64,000 nucleotides of DNA from Sphingomonas quercus (lineage in GTDB: Bacteria > Pseudomonadota > Alphaproteobacteria > Sphingomonadales > Sphingomonadaceae), in contig NZ_JAHKRT010000006.1 of assembly GCF_018863195.1 (NCBI RefSeq), forward strand, positions 1-64,000, given 5' to 3'. The notes beneath the pieces were generated by a model. The model was not told where the DNA came from. It worked only from the letters and a program-made list of their open reading frames with translations, and searched no databases. The position numbers and the translations under genes were made by a program. Of this stretch, positions 35,972 through 45,742 are shown piece after piece; the stretch's first letter is position 1; each line of letters starts with the position of its first letter.

Positions 35972-38908
35972 ATGAAACCTGTCGCGCAACTCTCGCGCAT
36001 GGCGCTTGCCGTGGGCATGCTGGCGAGCGGCGCTGCCGCCGTCGCCCAGCAAGGCGCCGCCGCCGAACCACAGGCCGATATCATCGTCACCGGCACGCGC
36101 ACCACCGGCATGCAGGCCGCCGACAGCCCGGCGCCGATCCAGATGCTGGGAAGCGACCTGCTGGCACGCAGCGCGCAGCCCGATCTGTCGCTGACACTGG
36201 CGCAGAACCTGCCGTCGGTGCAGGCGCAGTCCTTCGGCACCGACCTGCAGCAGGTCAACCTGACGTTTCGCCTGCGCGGCCTGAGCCCGAACCACACGCT
36301 GGTGCTGCTCAACGGCAAGCGCCGCCACGGCACCGCCAACGTATCGGTGGCGGGTGGCGTCTATGGCGGCGCGGCGGCCCCCGACATCAGCTTCGTCTCG
36401 TCCGCATCGATCGATCACGTCGAGGTGCTGCAGGATGGCGCCGCTGCCCAATATGGCACGGACGCCATCGCCGGCGTCATCAACATCATCCAGAAGAAGG
36501 CCGATCACGGCGGCAGCTTCTCGATCGATGGCGGACAATATTTCGACCAGTATGACGACGGCAATTGCCCCAGCACGCCGGCAGATCGCTGTATGGCGAA
36601 AGGCGGCAAATCATGGAGCGTGGTCGGCAATATCGGCATCGCGCCTTTCGAGGGCGCCTATCTGAACCTGACCGGCGAGCGCAAGCATCGCGGCCGCAGC
36701 GTGCGCACCCATTATGATGCGCAATATTATCAGACCGGCCCGGACAACGCGACCGCGCGCAATTACCTCGCCATCTATCAGGATCTCAAGAACAACCCGA
36801 CCTATCCGTTCCTGGACCAGCGCCAGGGCGATCCCGACATGGACATCACCAATGTGATGTACAATGCCGGCTATGAGTTCGGCGATTTCGAGATTTACAG
36901 CTTCGGCAGCTATGGCCACAAGAATGCCTCGACGCTGCAGGTGTTCCGCTATCCGGACAAGACCTACTGCACCGTCAACACCACCACCTGCCTGGCCGGG
37001 GTCGCGGGCGGCTATTATCTCAACGCCGCGCCCGTCACCGTCGGCGGCGTGACCTATGCGGCGGGCCCGGCGAGCGGCGCGTCGATCGTGCCCGGCACCA
37101 CGCGCAAGCTGTTCGCCTCCCAGGGCTATGAGCCCCAACAGGTGACGTCGGAAACCGACTATGCCTTCACGGGCGGCTTCCGCGGCGAGATCGGCGGCAC
37201 CACGTTCGACTTCGCCTCCACCTATGGCCGTGATCGCTATGACCTCAGCGTCAAGAATTCGGCCAATACCACGCTCTACAATCGCAGCGGCTTCACCCCG
37301 ACCAGCATCTATATCGGCCGGTTGAAGGCGAGCCAGTGGAGCAACACCCTCGACCTGACCCACGAGCTCGATGTCGGTCTCGACAACCCGGTCACGATCG
37401 CGGCCGGCGTCGAATATCGCCACGAGACCTATGGCATCGGGGCCGGCGATCCGCTGTCCTATTATGGCTCGGGGGCAGAATCCTTCTTCGGATGGAGCCC
37501 GCGCGACGCCAGCAACAATTCGCGCAACAACTTCTCGCAATATCTCGACATCAGCATCAAGCCGACCGACAAGTGGCTGGTGGACGGCGCCGTGCGCCAC
37601 GAACATTATAGCGACTTCGGCAACACCACCGTGTTCAAGCTGACCAGCCGCTATGACTTCTCCGATGCCATCGCCATTCGCGGCACGGTGTCGACCGGCT
37701 TCCGCGCGCCGACGCTCGCCGAGGAATTCTATTCGGGCATCAACGTCAGCACCAACTATCTGGCCGGCATCTTCCCGGCGAACGGCTCCGTCATCGAGGG
37801 GCTGGGCTTTCCCAACCTCAAGCCGGAAAAGTCGACCAACTTCAGCCTCGGCCTGGTGCTGCACCCGTTCGATCGCCTGTCGATCACCATCGACGCCTAT
37901 ATGATCAAGCTGCGCGACCGCATCACGCTGTCGCCGACCTTCTACGGCTATCGCGGCGCCTATTGCCCGCCGGGCCAGCCCGGCCAGGCGAACAATCCCG
38001 GCACCGTCGCCCAGACCAGCAATCCGAACGACGTGCGCACCCTGGCCGCCGGCCCGGGCGGCGTCGGTCGCTGCACCAACGTGGCCGCGCCCGGCACCGC
38101 CGGCGACAGCTATTATATCTACAACCAGCAGACCATCTATAACGTGATGACGGCAGCGGTCAGCGACATCCCCGCGGCCGTGCTGTACCTGAATTCCAAC
38201 CCCGCCGATGGCCGCAACACGGCGGGCGGATATCTTTCGGTGCAGACCTTCGCCAACGCGCTGTCGGTGCACACCAAGGGCATCGATTTCCAGGCGAACT
38301 ATTCGAGCAATTTCGGCAGCGCCCGGGTCAACTGGAACCTGTCGATGAATTACAACAAGAACAAGATCAAGAAGGTCAATCCGCTGCCGGCCGGCTTCTA
38401 CACGTCGACCCTGCAGCCGAACCTGACCACGCTTTATCCCACCGATGTAGGCTTCGACAGCTATCCGGGCGAGCATGACAGCCCGCGCTTCCGGGCCACG
38501 GCCGGCGCCAACCTGACCTGGGGCAAGTTCGCCGCCGGCGTGCGCGAGAATTACTACGGTTCGACCTGGACTTCGGCGACGCAATCCAACGGCGCCATCC
38601 TCGACAACGGCAATATCGTCGGTGGCACCGGCCCCGGCCACGTCGCGCCGACAATCTACAAGCAATATATCAAGTCAGCCTTCATCACCGATATCGACAT
38701 CAGCTATCAGCTGACCCAGTTCCTGCGGCTGACCGTGGGCGCGAACAATGTGTTCAACCACTATTCCAACGCGGTGAGCTGGCAGTTCAACCAGGAGCCG
38801 AAAGAACGGCTCGGCAATGGCGGCACCGCTGCCATGCCTTATCAGACCGGTTCACCCTATGGCTATAACGGCGGTTACTATTATGCCCGTGCCAGCGTGA
38901 AGTTCTGA
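35972..38908 (+). CDS. TonB-dependent outer-membrane receptor, paralog 1
   Basis: A protein of 978 residues with a signal peptide (ALAVGMLASGAAAVAQQ), a TonB-box-like segment (ADIIVTGTR), a plug domain (LRGLSPNHTLVLLNGKRRHG; VEVLQDGAAAQYGTDAIAGVIN) and a 22-strand barrel ending YYYARASVKF, with the aromatic C-terminus needed for barrel assembly. It imports a bulky substrate with TonB energy; the substrate cannot be read from sequence. The ATG at 35972 follows AGGGGG. The next gene is a close paralog, and a terminator lies between, so each is transcribed separately. No FecR/sigma pair is nearby. Confidence 0.93.
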   Translation: MKPVAQLSRMALAVGMLASGAAAVAQQGAAAEPQADIIVTGTRTTGMQAADSPAPIQMLGSDLLARSAQPDLSLTLAQNLPSVQAQSFGTDLQQVNLTFRLRGLSPNHTLVLLNGKRRHGTANVSVAGGVYGGAAAPDISFVSSASIDHVEVLQDGAAAQYGTDAIAGVINIIQKKADHGGSFSIDGGQYFDQYDDGNCPSTPADRCMAKGGKSWSVVGNIGIAPFEGAYLNLTGERKHRGRSVRTHYDAQYYQTGPDNATARNYLAIYQDLKNNPTYPFLDQRQGDPDMDITNVMYNAGYEFGDFEIYSFGSYGHKNASTLQVFRYPDKTYCTVNTTTCLAGVAGGYYLNAAPVTVGGVTYAAGPASGASIVPGTTRKLFASQGYEPQQVTSETDYAFTGGFRGEIGGTTFDFASTYGRDRYDLSVKNSANTTLYNRSGFTPTSIYIGRLKASQWSNTLDLTHELDVGLDNPVTIAAGVEYRHETYGIGAGDPLSYYGSGAESFFGWSPRDASNNSRNNFSQYLDISIKPTDKWLVDGAVRHEHYSDFGNTTVFKLTSRYDFSDAIAIRGTVSTGFRAPTLAEEFYSGINVSTNYLAGIFPANGSVIEGLGFPNLKPEKSTNFSLGLVLHPFDRLSITIDAYMIKLRDRITLSPTFYGYRGAYCPPGQPGQANNPGTVAQTSNPNDVRTLAAGPGGVGRCTNVAAPGTAGDSYYIYNQQTIYNVMTAAVSDIPAAVLYLNSNPADGRNTAGGYLSVQTFANALSVHTKGIDFQANYSSNFGSARVNWNLSMNYNKNKIKKVNPLPAGFYTSTLQPNLTTLYPTDVGFDSYPGEHDSPRFRATAGANLTWGKFAAGVRENYYGSTWTSATQSNGAILDNGNIVGGTGPGHVAPTIYKQYIKSAFITDIDISYQLTQFLRLTVGANNVFNHYSNAVSWQFNQEPKERLGNGGTAAMPYQTGSPYGYNGGYYYARASVKF

Positions 38909-38923
38909 TCGCTGGGACAGGGT

Positions 38924-38963
38924 CGACCGGGGCGGTCCCAGCCAGCCCCGGTCGGCCTTTCCG
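38924..38963 (+). terminator. Rho-independent terminator after receptor 1
   Basis: A perfect 10-bp stem, CGACCGGGGC with GCCCCGGTCG, has an 11-base loop and is followed by GCCTTTCC. It begins 16 bases after the stop codon of the first receptor and separates it from the second. Confidence 0.75.
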
Positions 38964-38985
38964 GCCGTTCTGCAATGGAGTGCGC

Positions 38986-38997
38986 TTGTATACACAA
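38986..38997 (+). promoter_or_regulatory. GTATAC-centred palindrome upstream of receptor 2
   Basis: TTGTATACACAA is a near-perfect palindrome with a TGTATACA centre, of the type bound by GntR-family repressors. It lies between the receptor 1 terminator and the conserved upstream block of receptor 2. It shares GTATAC with the three operators at 84, 3648 and 7070, but the flanks differ, and receptor 1 has no equivalent site. Confidence 0.35.
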
Positions 38998-39048
38998 TGG
39001 TAGACTGTGGCAAAAATGCCATGCAGCAAAAAACCCGAAATTAGGACG

Positions 39049-39091
39049 TTGCGATACAATTCGTGTCGCGATAGCTTTCCCTCGCGACTAA
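39049..39091 (+). promoter_or_regulatory. Conserved upstream block of TonB receptor gene 2
   Basis: Gapless 43-base counterpart of 35769-35811, sharing TTGCGA, CGATAG, TTTC and GCGACTA at the same spacing. It lies 163 bases before the start of receptor 2, close to the distance seen for receptor 1. Confidence 0.5.
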
Positions 39092-39254
39092 CCAAGGCAA
39101 AGTAGTTTCCGTCGGGGCCACCTTCGCTTCTGCAGCATGACTTTGCGCATGCCACGGAAGTGAAAGTAAAAAAACCAGCCCGAAGGGACAAAGCACGCGG
39201 TGGCGCACGAATGGGGCACGCTGGGGTGGCCCTATGAGCTGGGAGGCAATTCAC

Positions 39255-41963
39255 GTGAAATCTGTCGCGTATCTTTCGCGCATGGCGCTGGCCATGGGCA
39301 TGCTGGCTGCTGGCACCGTTGCCGCGGCGCAGCAGGCCGGCAATGCGGCCACGCAGACCGCTGCGGCCGAGCCGCAGGCCGACATCATCGTCACCGGCAC
39401 GCGCACTACAGGCATGAGGGCTGCGGACAGCCCGGCGCCGATCCAGCTGCTCGGCAACGATCTCCTCCAGCGCACCGGCCAGCCCGACCTGGTGACCAGC
39501 CTGGCGCAGAATCTGCCCTCCGTGCAGGCGCAGGCGTTCGGCACCGACCTTCAGCAGATCAACCTGCAGATGAAGCTGCGCGGGCTCAGCCCCAACCACA
39601 CGCTGATCCTCGTCAACGGCAAGCGCCGCCACGGCACCGCCAACGTGTCGGTCGCCGGCGGCCCATTCGGCGGCTCGGCCGCGCCTGACGTCAGTTTCAT
39701 CCTCCCGGATTCGATCGATCACGTCGAAGTGCTGCAGGACGGCGCCGCCGCCCAGTATGGCACCGATGCCATCGCCGGCGTCATCAACTTCATCCAGAAG
39801 AAAACCGACCATGGCGGCACGATCGATCTTACCGGCGGCCAATATATGGACCAGGGCGGGAAGACCTATTCCATCTCGGGCAATATCGGCCTCGCGCCAT
39901 TCGACGGCGCCTATCTGAACATCACCGCCGAGAAGAAACATAAGGGCTTCAGCTTCCGTGGCGACGCGGACGCATCGGTGTTCGGTAACAATCCGACAGC
40001 GATCCGCAACCTCGCGACCTATCCCGATCTGACCAAGATGCCCTATTATCCCTACGTGAATCGCCGCATCGGCGATCCGGAGGTCGATCAGACGTCGGTG
40101 ATGTACAATGCCGGCTACCAGTTCGGCGATTTCGAGCTCTACAGCTTCGGCAGCTACGGCCATAAAAACGCTCACGCCAACGAAAATTCGCGCAATCCGA
40201 GCGTGATCTATTGCGTCGTCGGCTCGCCTAACTGCACGGTCGGCGCTGGCGACAAGACGATCGTCTCGGGCACCCAGACCCGCAAGCTGTTCTACCCGTC
40301 GGGCTTCCAGCCGCAGCAGCGCATTTCCGAGACCGATTATTCGTTCACCGGCGGTTTCAAGGGCAATGTCGGCGACACCACGTTCGACCTCGCCTCGACC
40401 TATGGTCGCGACGTCTATCACATCTATGTCGAGAATTCGGGCAACGCCTCCCTTTATCGCAACACTGGCTTCACCCCGACCAGCTTCTACATTGGCGAGC
40501 TTAAGGCCAGCCAGTGGAGCAACACGCTGGATGTGACCCACCAGTTCGACGTGGGCCTCGCCGAGCCGATCACCGTCGCAGCCGGTCTCGAATATCGACA
40601 TGAGACCTACGGCCTCGGCGCCGGCGATTCCTCGTCCTATTATGGCTCGGGTGCGGAATCATTCTTCGGCTTCAGCCCGCTCAACCAGAGCAACAATTCT
40701 CGTAACAACTTCTCGCAATATCTCGACATCACCATCAAGCCGACCGACAAGTGGCTGATCGACGGCGCCGTGCGTCACGAGCATTACAGCGACTTCGGCA
40801 ACACCACCGTGTTCAAGCTGACCAGCCGCTACGACTTCACTGACGCGATCGCCATTCGCGGCACGGTGTCGACCGGCTTCCGCGCGCCGACGCTGGCCGA
40901 GGAATTCTACCAGGGCATCAACGTCAGCACCAACTATGTGAACGGCATCTTCGCGCCGAACAGCGCGGCCGCGGCCGGTCTCGGCTTCGGCAATCTGCGA
41001 CCGGAAAAGTCGACCAACTACAGCGTCGGCTTCGTGCTCAACCCGATGCCGCGCATGACGATCACCGTCGACGGCTATTGGATCGAGCTGCGCAATCGCA
41101 TCGTGATGTCCAGCAACTTCTACGGCTTCCGCGGCTCCTACTGCCCGCAAGGCTATGCCGCGCCGGCCGGCGCGCCCCCGGCTACCTGCCAGCCGTTCAA
41201 CGAGAACCTCTACAAGCTCTACAACCAGCAGGCCGTGTACAATGCCATGGCGGCGGCACTGGGCGGCGAGATCCCGCCGGCCACGCTGTTCGTCAACGGC
41301 GATCCGGCGCTCGGCCGCAATACGGACAGCGCCGCGGCGGTCTATGTCCAGACCTTCGTCAACGGCATCACCATGCGCACCCGCGGCATCGATGCGATGG
41401 CCACCTATGCCAGCGATTTCGGGCGCGCCCGCGTCGACTGGTCGCTGTCGGCGAACTATAACGCCAACAAGGTCAAGAGCATCCGCCCGCTGCCCTCGCA
41501 GCTCTATTTCTCACAGAGCACGCCCGATCTGACCGTGCTGCAGGATCGCTACGCCGTAGCCAGCCTGGAGCACAGCACGCCGCGCTTCCGCGCGACGGCG
41601 GGCGCCTACTTCACGCTGGGCAAGTTCAGCGCGAACCTGCGCGAGAGCTATTATTCGGGCATCTACACGCTCGGCATCGCGCCGAGCGGCAGCCCGGTGG
41701 CCGGCCAGGACGTCAAGACCCGGGTAAACGCCGCGTTCCTGACCGACCTGGAGCTCAGCTATCAGATCGCCAAGCCGATCCGCATCTCGCTGGGCGCGAA
41801 CAACCTGTTCAACAAATATCCGACCAAGACGCCGTTCAAAGAGATCCGTCAGGCGCAGCTGAACACCGGTTCGACCAGCTATGCCGGCAGCCTGTATCCG
41901 ACCGGCTCGCCCTTCGGCTACAATGGCGGCTATTACTACGCGCGTGCCAGCGTGAAATTCTGA
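39255..41963 (+). CDS. TonB-dependent outer-membrane receptor, paralog 2
   Basis: A protein of 902 residues, strongly similar to the preceding receptor through the plug (ADIIVTGTRTTGMRAADSPA, VEVLQDGAAAQYGTDAIAGV) and barrel (RGTVSTGFRAPTLAEEFYQG), and sharing the YYYARASVKF end. Differences concentrate in extracellular loops, for example the segment after GSYCP, which is shorter here. This suggests duplication followed by change of ligand. The GTG at 39255 has GGGAGG eight bases upstream; an ATG 21 bases earlier is in frame. A terminator follows. Confidence 0.92.
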   Translation: MKSVAYLSRMALAMGMLAAGTVAAAQQAGNAATQTAAAEPQADIIVTGTRTTGMRAADSPAPIQLLGNDLLQRTGQPDLVTSLAQNLPSVQAQAFGTDLQQINLQMKLRGLSPNHTLILVNGKRRHGTANVSVAGGPFGGSAAPDVSFILPDSIDHVEVLQDGAAAQYGTDAIAGVINFIQKKTDHGGTIDLTGGQYMDQGGKTYSISGNIGLAPFDGAYLNITAEKKHKGFSFRGDADASVFGNNPTAIRNLATYPDLTKMPYYPYVNRRIGDPEVDQTSVMYNAGYQFGDFELYSFGSYGHKNAHANENSRNPSVIYCVVGSPNCTVGAGDKTIVSGTQTRKLFYPSGFQPQQRISETDYSFTGGFKGNVGDTTFDLASTYGRDVYHIYVENSGNASLYRNTGFTPTSFYIGELKASQWSNTLDVTHQFDVGLAEPITVAAGLEYRHETYGLGAGDSSSYYGSGAESFFGFSPLNQSNNSRNNFSQYLDITIKPTDKWLIDGAVRHEHYSDFGNTTVFKLTSRYDFTDAIAIRGTVSTGFRAPTLAEEFYQGINVSTNYVNGIFAPNSAAAAGLGFGNLRPEKSTNYSVGFVLNPMPRMTITVDGYWIELRNRIVMSSNFYGFRGSYCPQGYAAPAGAPPATCQPFNENLYKLYNQQAVYNAMAAALGGEIPPATLFVNGDPALGRNTDSAAAVYVQTFVNGITMRTRGIDAMATYASDFGRARVDWSLSANYNANKVKSIRPLPSQLYFSQSTPDLTVLQDRYAVASLEHSTPRFRATAGAYFTLGKFSANLRESYYSGIYTLGIAPSGSPVAGQDVKTRVNAAFLTDLELSYQIAKPIRISLGANNLFNKYPTKTPFKEIRQAQLNTGSTSYAGSLYPTGSPFGYNGGYYYARASVKF

Positions 41964-41986
41964 TCGCTGGACAAATGAATGACGAG

Positions 41987-42020
41987 CCGGGGTCGGACCG
42001 CGAGGTCCGGCCCCGGTTTG
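41987..42020 (+). terminator. Rho-independent terminator after receptor 2
   Basis: CCGGGGTCGGACC (41987-41999) pairs with GGTCCGGCCCCGG (42004-42016), with one G-T pair and a 4-base loop, followed by TTTG. It starts 23 bases after the receptor 2 stop. Confidence 0.75.
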
Positions 42021-42142
42021 TTCATGGGGGTTGAATGCCACCCTCCCTTCGTCTGGCCGGGCTCGTCTTCGCATCCGCCCCGCCCCGCCCCGGGCTCCAC
42101 GGCAAGTGGAGAAGCGGGTCGTGAAACAAAGCCCGTCGCCCG

Positions 42143-42167
42143 CCTGTCGACGGGTTCAGGGTGACGG
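42143..42167 (+). repeat. Short dispersed intergenic repeat, copy B
   Basis: The element, starting CCTGTCGACGGG and ending GGGTGACGG, matches 13388-13412 at most positions, in the same orientation. It lies between receptor 2 and the MFS gene, in 189 bases without a gene. Confidence 0.45.
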
Positions 42168-42209
42168 TCTCAGTCGGCGGGCGATGCCAGTTACACAGCG
42201 GCGGGGCGA

Positions 42210-43499
42210 TCAATCCTCGAGGATGCGGCTGTGGATGCGGGTGTCGCGCATCTTCAGGTAGACGATCAGCGACACCCCGATCATCGCCGTGACATACCAG
42301 TAGAAGCCCTGTTCCCATCCCGCCGACTTGAACCACAGCGCGGCATATTCGGCGGTACCCCCGAACAGGGTGTTAGCGAGCGCATAGGGCAGGGCCACGC
42401 CGAGCGCGCGGATATGGGCGGGAAACAGCTCCGCCTTCACCACCGCATTGATCGAGGTGTAACCGGTGACGATGATCAGGGCGGCCATCACCAGCAACCC
42501 CGCCGTCACCGCCGAGTGCACGCTCTCGAGCGCGGTGAAGATCGGATAGGTGCAGACCATGCCGAGCACGCCGAAGCCGATCATCAGCGGCTTGCGCCCG
42601 ACCCGGTCGGACAGCGCGCCCGCCACCGGCTGGAGCAGCATGAAGCCGAACAGGGTGACGGCGTTGATCTCGGAAGCGGTCTCGCGACTGAAGCCGGCAG
42701 TGTTGACGAGGAACTTCTGCATGTAGATCGAATAGGCGTAGAAGGCGAGCGTGCCGCCTGCGGTGAGCAGCATCACCACCGCCGTCTCGCGCGGATAATG
42801 GGTGACCAGTCGCCAGAAGCCGGAGCGCGGCGCCCCTTCCGCCGCGGCATTGCGATAACTCTCCGTCTCGGCGAGGCCGCGGCGGATGTAGAAGACCGCC
42901 ACCGCCAGCGCGCCACCGATTGCGAAGGGAATGCGCCAGCCCCAGGCATCCAGCGCCGCCTCCGGCAACGTCCGCTGAAGGACGAGCAGCACGCACAGAG
43001 CCACCAGCTGGCCGGCGATCAGCGTGACATATTGGAAGGAGGAATAGAAGCCGCGGCTGCGCGCGCCGGCCATTTCCGACAGATAGGTGGCGCTGGCGCC
43101 ATATTCGCCGCCCACCGACAGGCCTTGCATCAGCCGCGCCAGCACCAGCAGCGCCGGCGCCACCCAGCCGATGGCGCGATAATCCGGCGTCACCGCGATC
43201 AGCAGCGAACCCGCGCACATCAATGTGACGGAGAGCGTCAGCCCCGCCTTGCGGCCGTGACGATCCGCATAGATGCCCATGATCCATGCCCCGATCGGGC
43301 GCATCACGAAGCCGACGGCGAAGATCGCGGCGGCGTTGAGAAGCTGGACGGTACGATCTTCCGACGGGAAGAAATGCGGCGCGAAATAAAGTGTGAAGGC
43401 GGAATAGGCGTACCAGTCATACCATTCGACCAGATTGCCGGTAGATCCACCGATGATGGAGCGCAGCCGCCCCCAGGTGTCGCCCGCCGCCGCCATCAA
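42210..43499 (-). CDS. MFS transporter of the metabolite:H+ symporter (MHS) family
   Basis: A protein of 429 residues with about 12 membrane helices. The N-terminal signature YDWYAYSAFTLYFAPHFFPS and the loop YADRHGRKAGL are those of the KgtP/ProP-like MHS group, which imports dicarboxylates, betaine, proline or similar organic acids with protons. The sequence does not fix the substrate. It is transcribed on its own, divergent from nothing close; the cytochrome gene upstream is read in the same direction after a 144-base gap. Confidence 0.9.
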   Translation of the reverse strand: MMAAAGDTWGRLRSIIGGSTGNLVEWYDWYAYSAFTLYFAPHFFPSEDRTVQLLNAAAIFAVGFVMRPIGAWIMGIYADRHGRKAGLTLSVTLMCAGSLLIAVTPDYRAIGWVAPALLVLARLMQGLSVGGEYGASATYLSEMAGARSRGFYSSFQYVTLIAGQLVALCVLLVLQRTLPEAALDAWGWRIPFAIGGALAVAVFYIRRGLAETESYRNAAAEGAPRSGFWRLVTHYPRETAVVMLLTAGGTLAFYAYSIYMQKFLVNTAGFSRETASEINAVTLFGFMLLQPVAGALSDRVGRKPLMIGFGVLGMVCTYPIFTALESVHSAVTAGLLVMAALIIVTGYTSINAVVKAELFPAHIRALGVALPYALANTLFGGTAEYAALWFKSAGWEQGFYWYVTAMIGVSLIVYLKMRDTRIHSRILED

Positions 43500-43643
43500 T
43501 GTCTCCCCGCTTCCGTTTCTCCGGCGATCATGCTGCGCCGCGCAGACGGCAGTGGCAAGCAGGAGGAGCGCTGCACAGCGCCCGACCCGGTGGCGGACGC
43601 CGGAGACCGACGCCCGCCACCTCCCAGGGAAGCAAGCCGCCTG

Positions 43644-44066
43644 TTATCCCGGCCGCTGCGCCTGCTGCTGCACGGCGCGCGCACGCAGGCCCTTGACCTG
43701 ATCGAGCGTGACGGCGTTGGGATAGCTGTTGCCGAAATTGGTGCGGATATAGTTGACCACTTCGACGACCTGCTCGTCGCTGAGCGCCGAGAAGGACGGC
43801 ATCGCCTTCTGCCCGCGCAGCACGATCAGCACCGGGTAAAGCGGCGTCTGCAGCTTGCGGTTGCTGGCCAGCCCCGGATAGGCGCCGGCGCCCTGCGCGC
43901 CCTTGGCGTCGGCCATGTGGCAGCCCTGGCAGACATGCTCGTAAATGTCCTTGCCCGAGGCGAAATTATAGCCGCCGCGGCGCTGCGCGTTGGCGGCGGT
44001 GACGATGCCGGCGACAGCCGCCACGGTGCACACCACGCCGGTTGCAACTCGAATGGGATGTTTCAT
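43644..44066 (-). CDS. Periplasmic c-type cytochrome
   Basis: A 140-residue single-heme cytochrome with signal peptide (VVCTVAAVAGIVTAANAQ), heme site CQGCH near residue 44 and a probable Met ligand in AMPSFSALSDEQ, typical of class I cytochromes that accept electrons from periplasmic dehydrogenases. It starts 5 bases after the stop of the flavin oxidase gene, so they are co-transcribed and the cytochrome is a likely electron acceptor for it. Confidence 0.9.
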   Translation of the reverse strand: MKHPIRVATGVVCTVAAVAGIVTAANAQRRGGYNFASGKDIYEHVCQGCHMADAKGAQGAGAYPGLASNRKLQTPLYPVLIVLRGQKAMPSFSALSDEQVVEVVNYIRTNFGNSYPNAVTLDQVKGLRARAVQQQAQRPG

Positions 44067-44071
44067 GTCTC

Positions 44072-45676
44072 TCAGCCCTTGGTGATGCGCTGATGCAGCC
44101 GCGTGATGGCGTCGATCGACGAAGTGACGGCGCCTTCCTGCCACGCCGGGATCATCGACACATGCTCGCCGGCGAGCACGATGCGACCGTCGATCTGGCA
44201 GATGTTCTTGTAGTGAGTGGCGCGGGCGTCCTCGCTCCACGTGCCCTGGCAGCCGAGCGTCCACGGCACGCGATGCCAGGCGACGGCGACGCCGGTCTCG
44301 AACTCGGTACGATATTGCGGATGGATGTTGGCACCCATCTGCACCGCCGCGTTGATCCGCTCCTGCGGCGTCATCGAGGTGAAGATGGAGGCGTTCGGAC
44401 CAAACGTATAGGCGCCGAGCAGGACGCCCTTGCCCTTCGAGAAATAGTCGGTGTTCGGATAGGCGATGATGGCATTCATCTGATCCGTGTAGGTGATGCC
44501 GCCATAGATATCCTCGTCTTCTTCCCAGAAGCGCCGCTTCATCTGCAGGCCGACCTTGCATGATGCGCCATAGGGGATCGCGTAGATCGCCTGCTGCATG
44601 GCCGGGCTGACGTTCATCGGGATCTGGCTGAGGATGGAGGCGGGAATCGTGCACACGCACCAGTCGCCACGCGCCGTCTGCGGCGGTCCGCCCTTCACCG
44701 TATCGACATAGGTGGCGGTCACGCCGGTCTCGTCCTGCTTGATCTCGACGACCTTGGAATTGAGGCGGATGACGTTCTTGAGCAGTTCGCCGAACTTGCG
44801 GCCGATCACGCCCATGCCGCCGACCGGCTGAAACAGGGTCGGCTGCTCGGGAATGCCGTCATTGGCGGCGATCTCGCCCCACAGGCCGGACTTGAGAATG
44901 TCCGACAGCGCCACCGGCTCGCTATAGGTCGGCTCGCCGTCGAGGCCGCCGCCGGGCCAATGGTCGAAGCCGCGCCGGCTGCTGCTCGCCCTGCCCTTCA
45001 CATAGCGGTAGTTCTGATCCAGCGCGCCCCAGTTGCGCAGCGCCTGGAGGAGGATTTCCCGGTCCTCCTTGGTGACGGCCTGATCGAGCTGGCTCTGCTG
45101 CAGCGACTTGGAGAGCAATTCGGCGACGGCGCCCTCGAAGTCCGCCTTCACCGTGCGATAGCGCTGCGGCTTGCCGCCGAAGGCGTTCTGCGAATGGATA
45201 TAGGCCGCGTAATTGGCCTGGTTGAAGGATTCGAGCTTTACGCCCAGCATCTGGCAATAGTGGAGGATGCCCTGGTGATTATAGGGCAGGCGCCACGGGC
45301 CGGGATTGAGGTAAAGTCCCTTGTCGAACTGGACGTGCTGGGTGATGCCGCCCAGTTCCGTATAGGTGTCGCCACCATAGAGCGACCAGTTACGGCCGCC
45401 GGTACGGTTGTTATATTCGAGGATCTGGACCTTGTAGCCGGCCTTTTGCAGCTCATAGGCGGCGACCATGCCGGCGAGACCCGCGCCGAGGATCAGCACC
45501 GACGCGCCCTTCGGCGCGCCGGAGAGGGAGAAGCGCTTGTCGAAAGTCGAATTGGCGGCGAGCGCCAGCGACGACATCATCTGGTACATCGCCGCCGTGC
45601 CGGCGACCTTGCCGACGAGAGTCATCAACTCCCGGCGGCTCATTGACTGCGTTGCGTCGTCGGCGATCACACTCAT
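44072..45676 (-). CDS. Tat-exported flavin monoamine/L-amino-acid oxidase-like enzyme
   Basis: A protein of about 534 residues. Twin arginines in SRRELMTLVG start a Tat signal. An FAD Rossmann motif (VLILGAGLAGMVAAYELQKAG) and the RTGGRNW motif follow, and the C-terminal FAD contact is IVLAGEHVSMIPAWQEGA, all typical of the monoamine oxidase/L-amino-acid oxidase family. Tat export fits a flavoprotein folded with its cofactor before export. The ATG at 45676 was chosen over an upstream GTG because the Tat motif then lies at residue 13. It is flanked by an exported RidA-like protein upstream and a cytochrome c downstream, so it may act as a dehydrogenase rather than an oxidase. Confidence 0.88.
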   Translation of the reverse strand: MSVIADDATQSMSRRELMTLVGKVAGTAAMYQMMSSLALAANSTFDKRFSLSGAPKGASVLILGAGLAGMVAAYELQKAGYKVQILEYNNRTGGRNWSLYGGDTYTELGGITQHVQFDKGLYLNPGPWRLPYNHQGILHYCQMLGVKLESFNQANYAAYIHSQNAFGGKPQRYRTVKADFEGAVAELLSKSLQQSQLDQAVTKEDREILLQALRNWGALDQNYRYVKGRASSSRRGFDHWPGGGLDGEPTYSEPVALSDILKSGLWGEIAANDGIPEQPTLFQPVGGMGVIGRKFGELLKNVIRLNSKVVEIKQDETGVTATYVDTVKGGPPQTARGDWCVCTIPASILSQIPMNVSPAMQQAIYAIPYGASCKVGLQMKRRFWEEDEDIYGGITYTDQMNAIIAYPNTDYFSKGKGVLLGAYTFGPNASIFTSMTPQERINAAVQMGANIHPQYRTEFETGVAVAWHRVPWTLGCQGTWSEDARATHYKNICQIDGRIVLAGEHVSMIPAWQEGAVTSSIDAITRLHQRITKG

Positions 45677-45742
45677 ATCCTTTTGCCTAATCCCAGCGGG
45701 CGTCACCGCCCGCTTCCCCCGCGCTGATCCTCGCGCCGCGTC

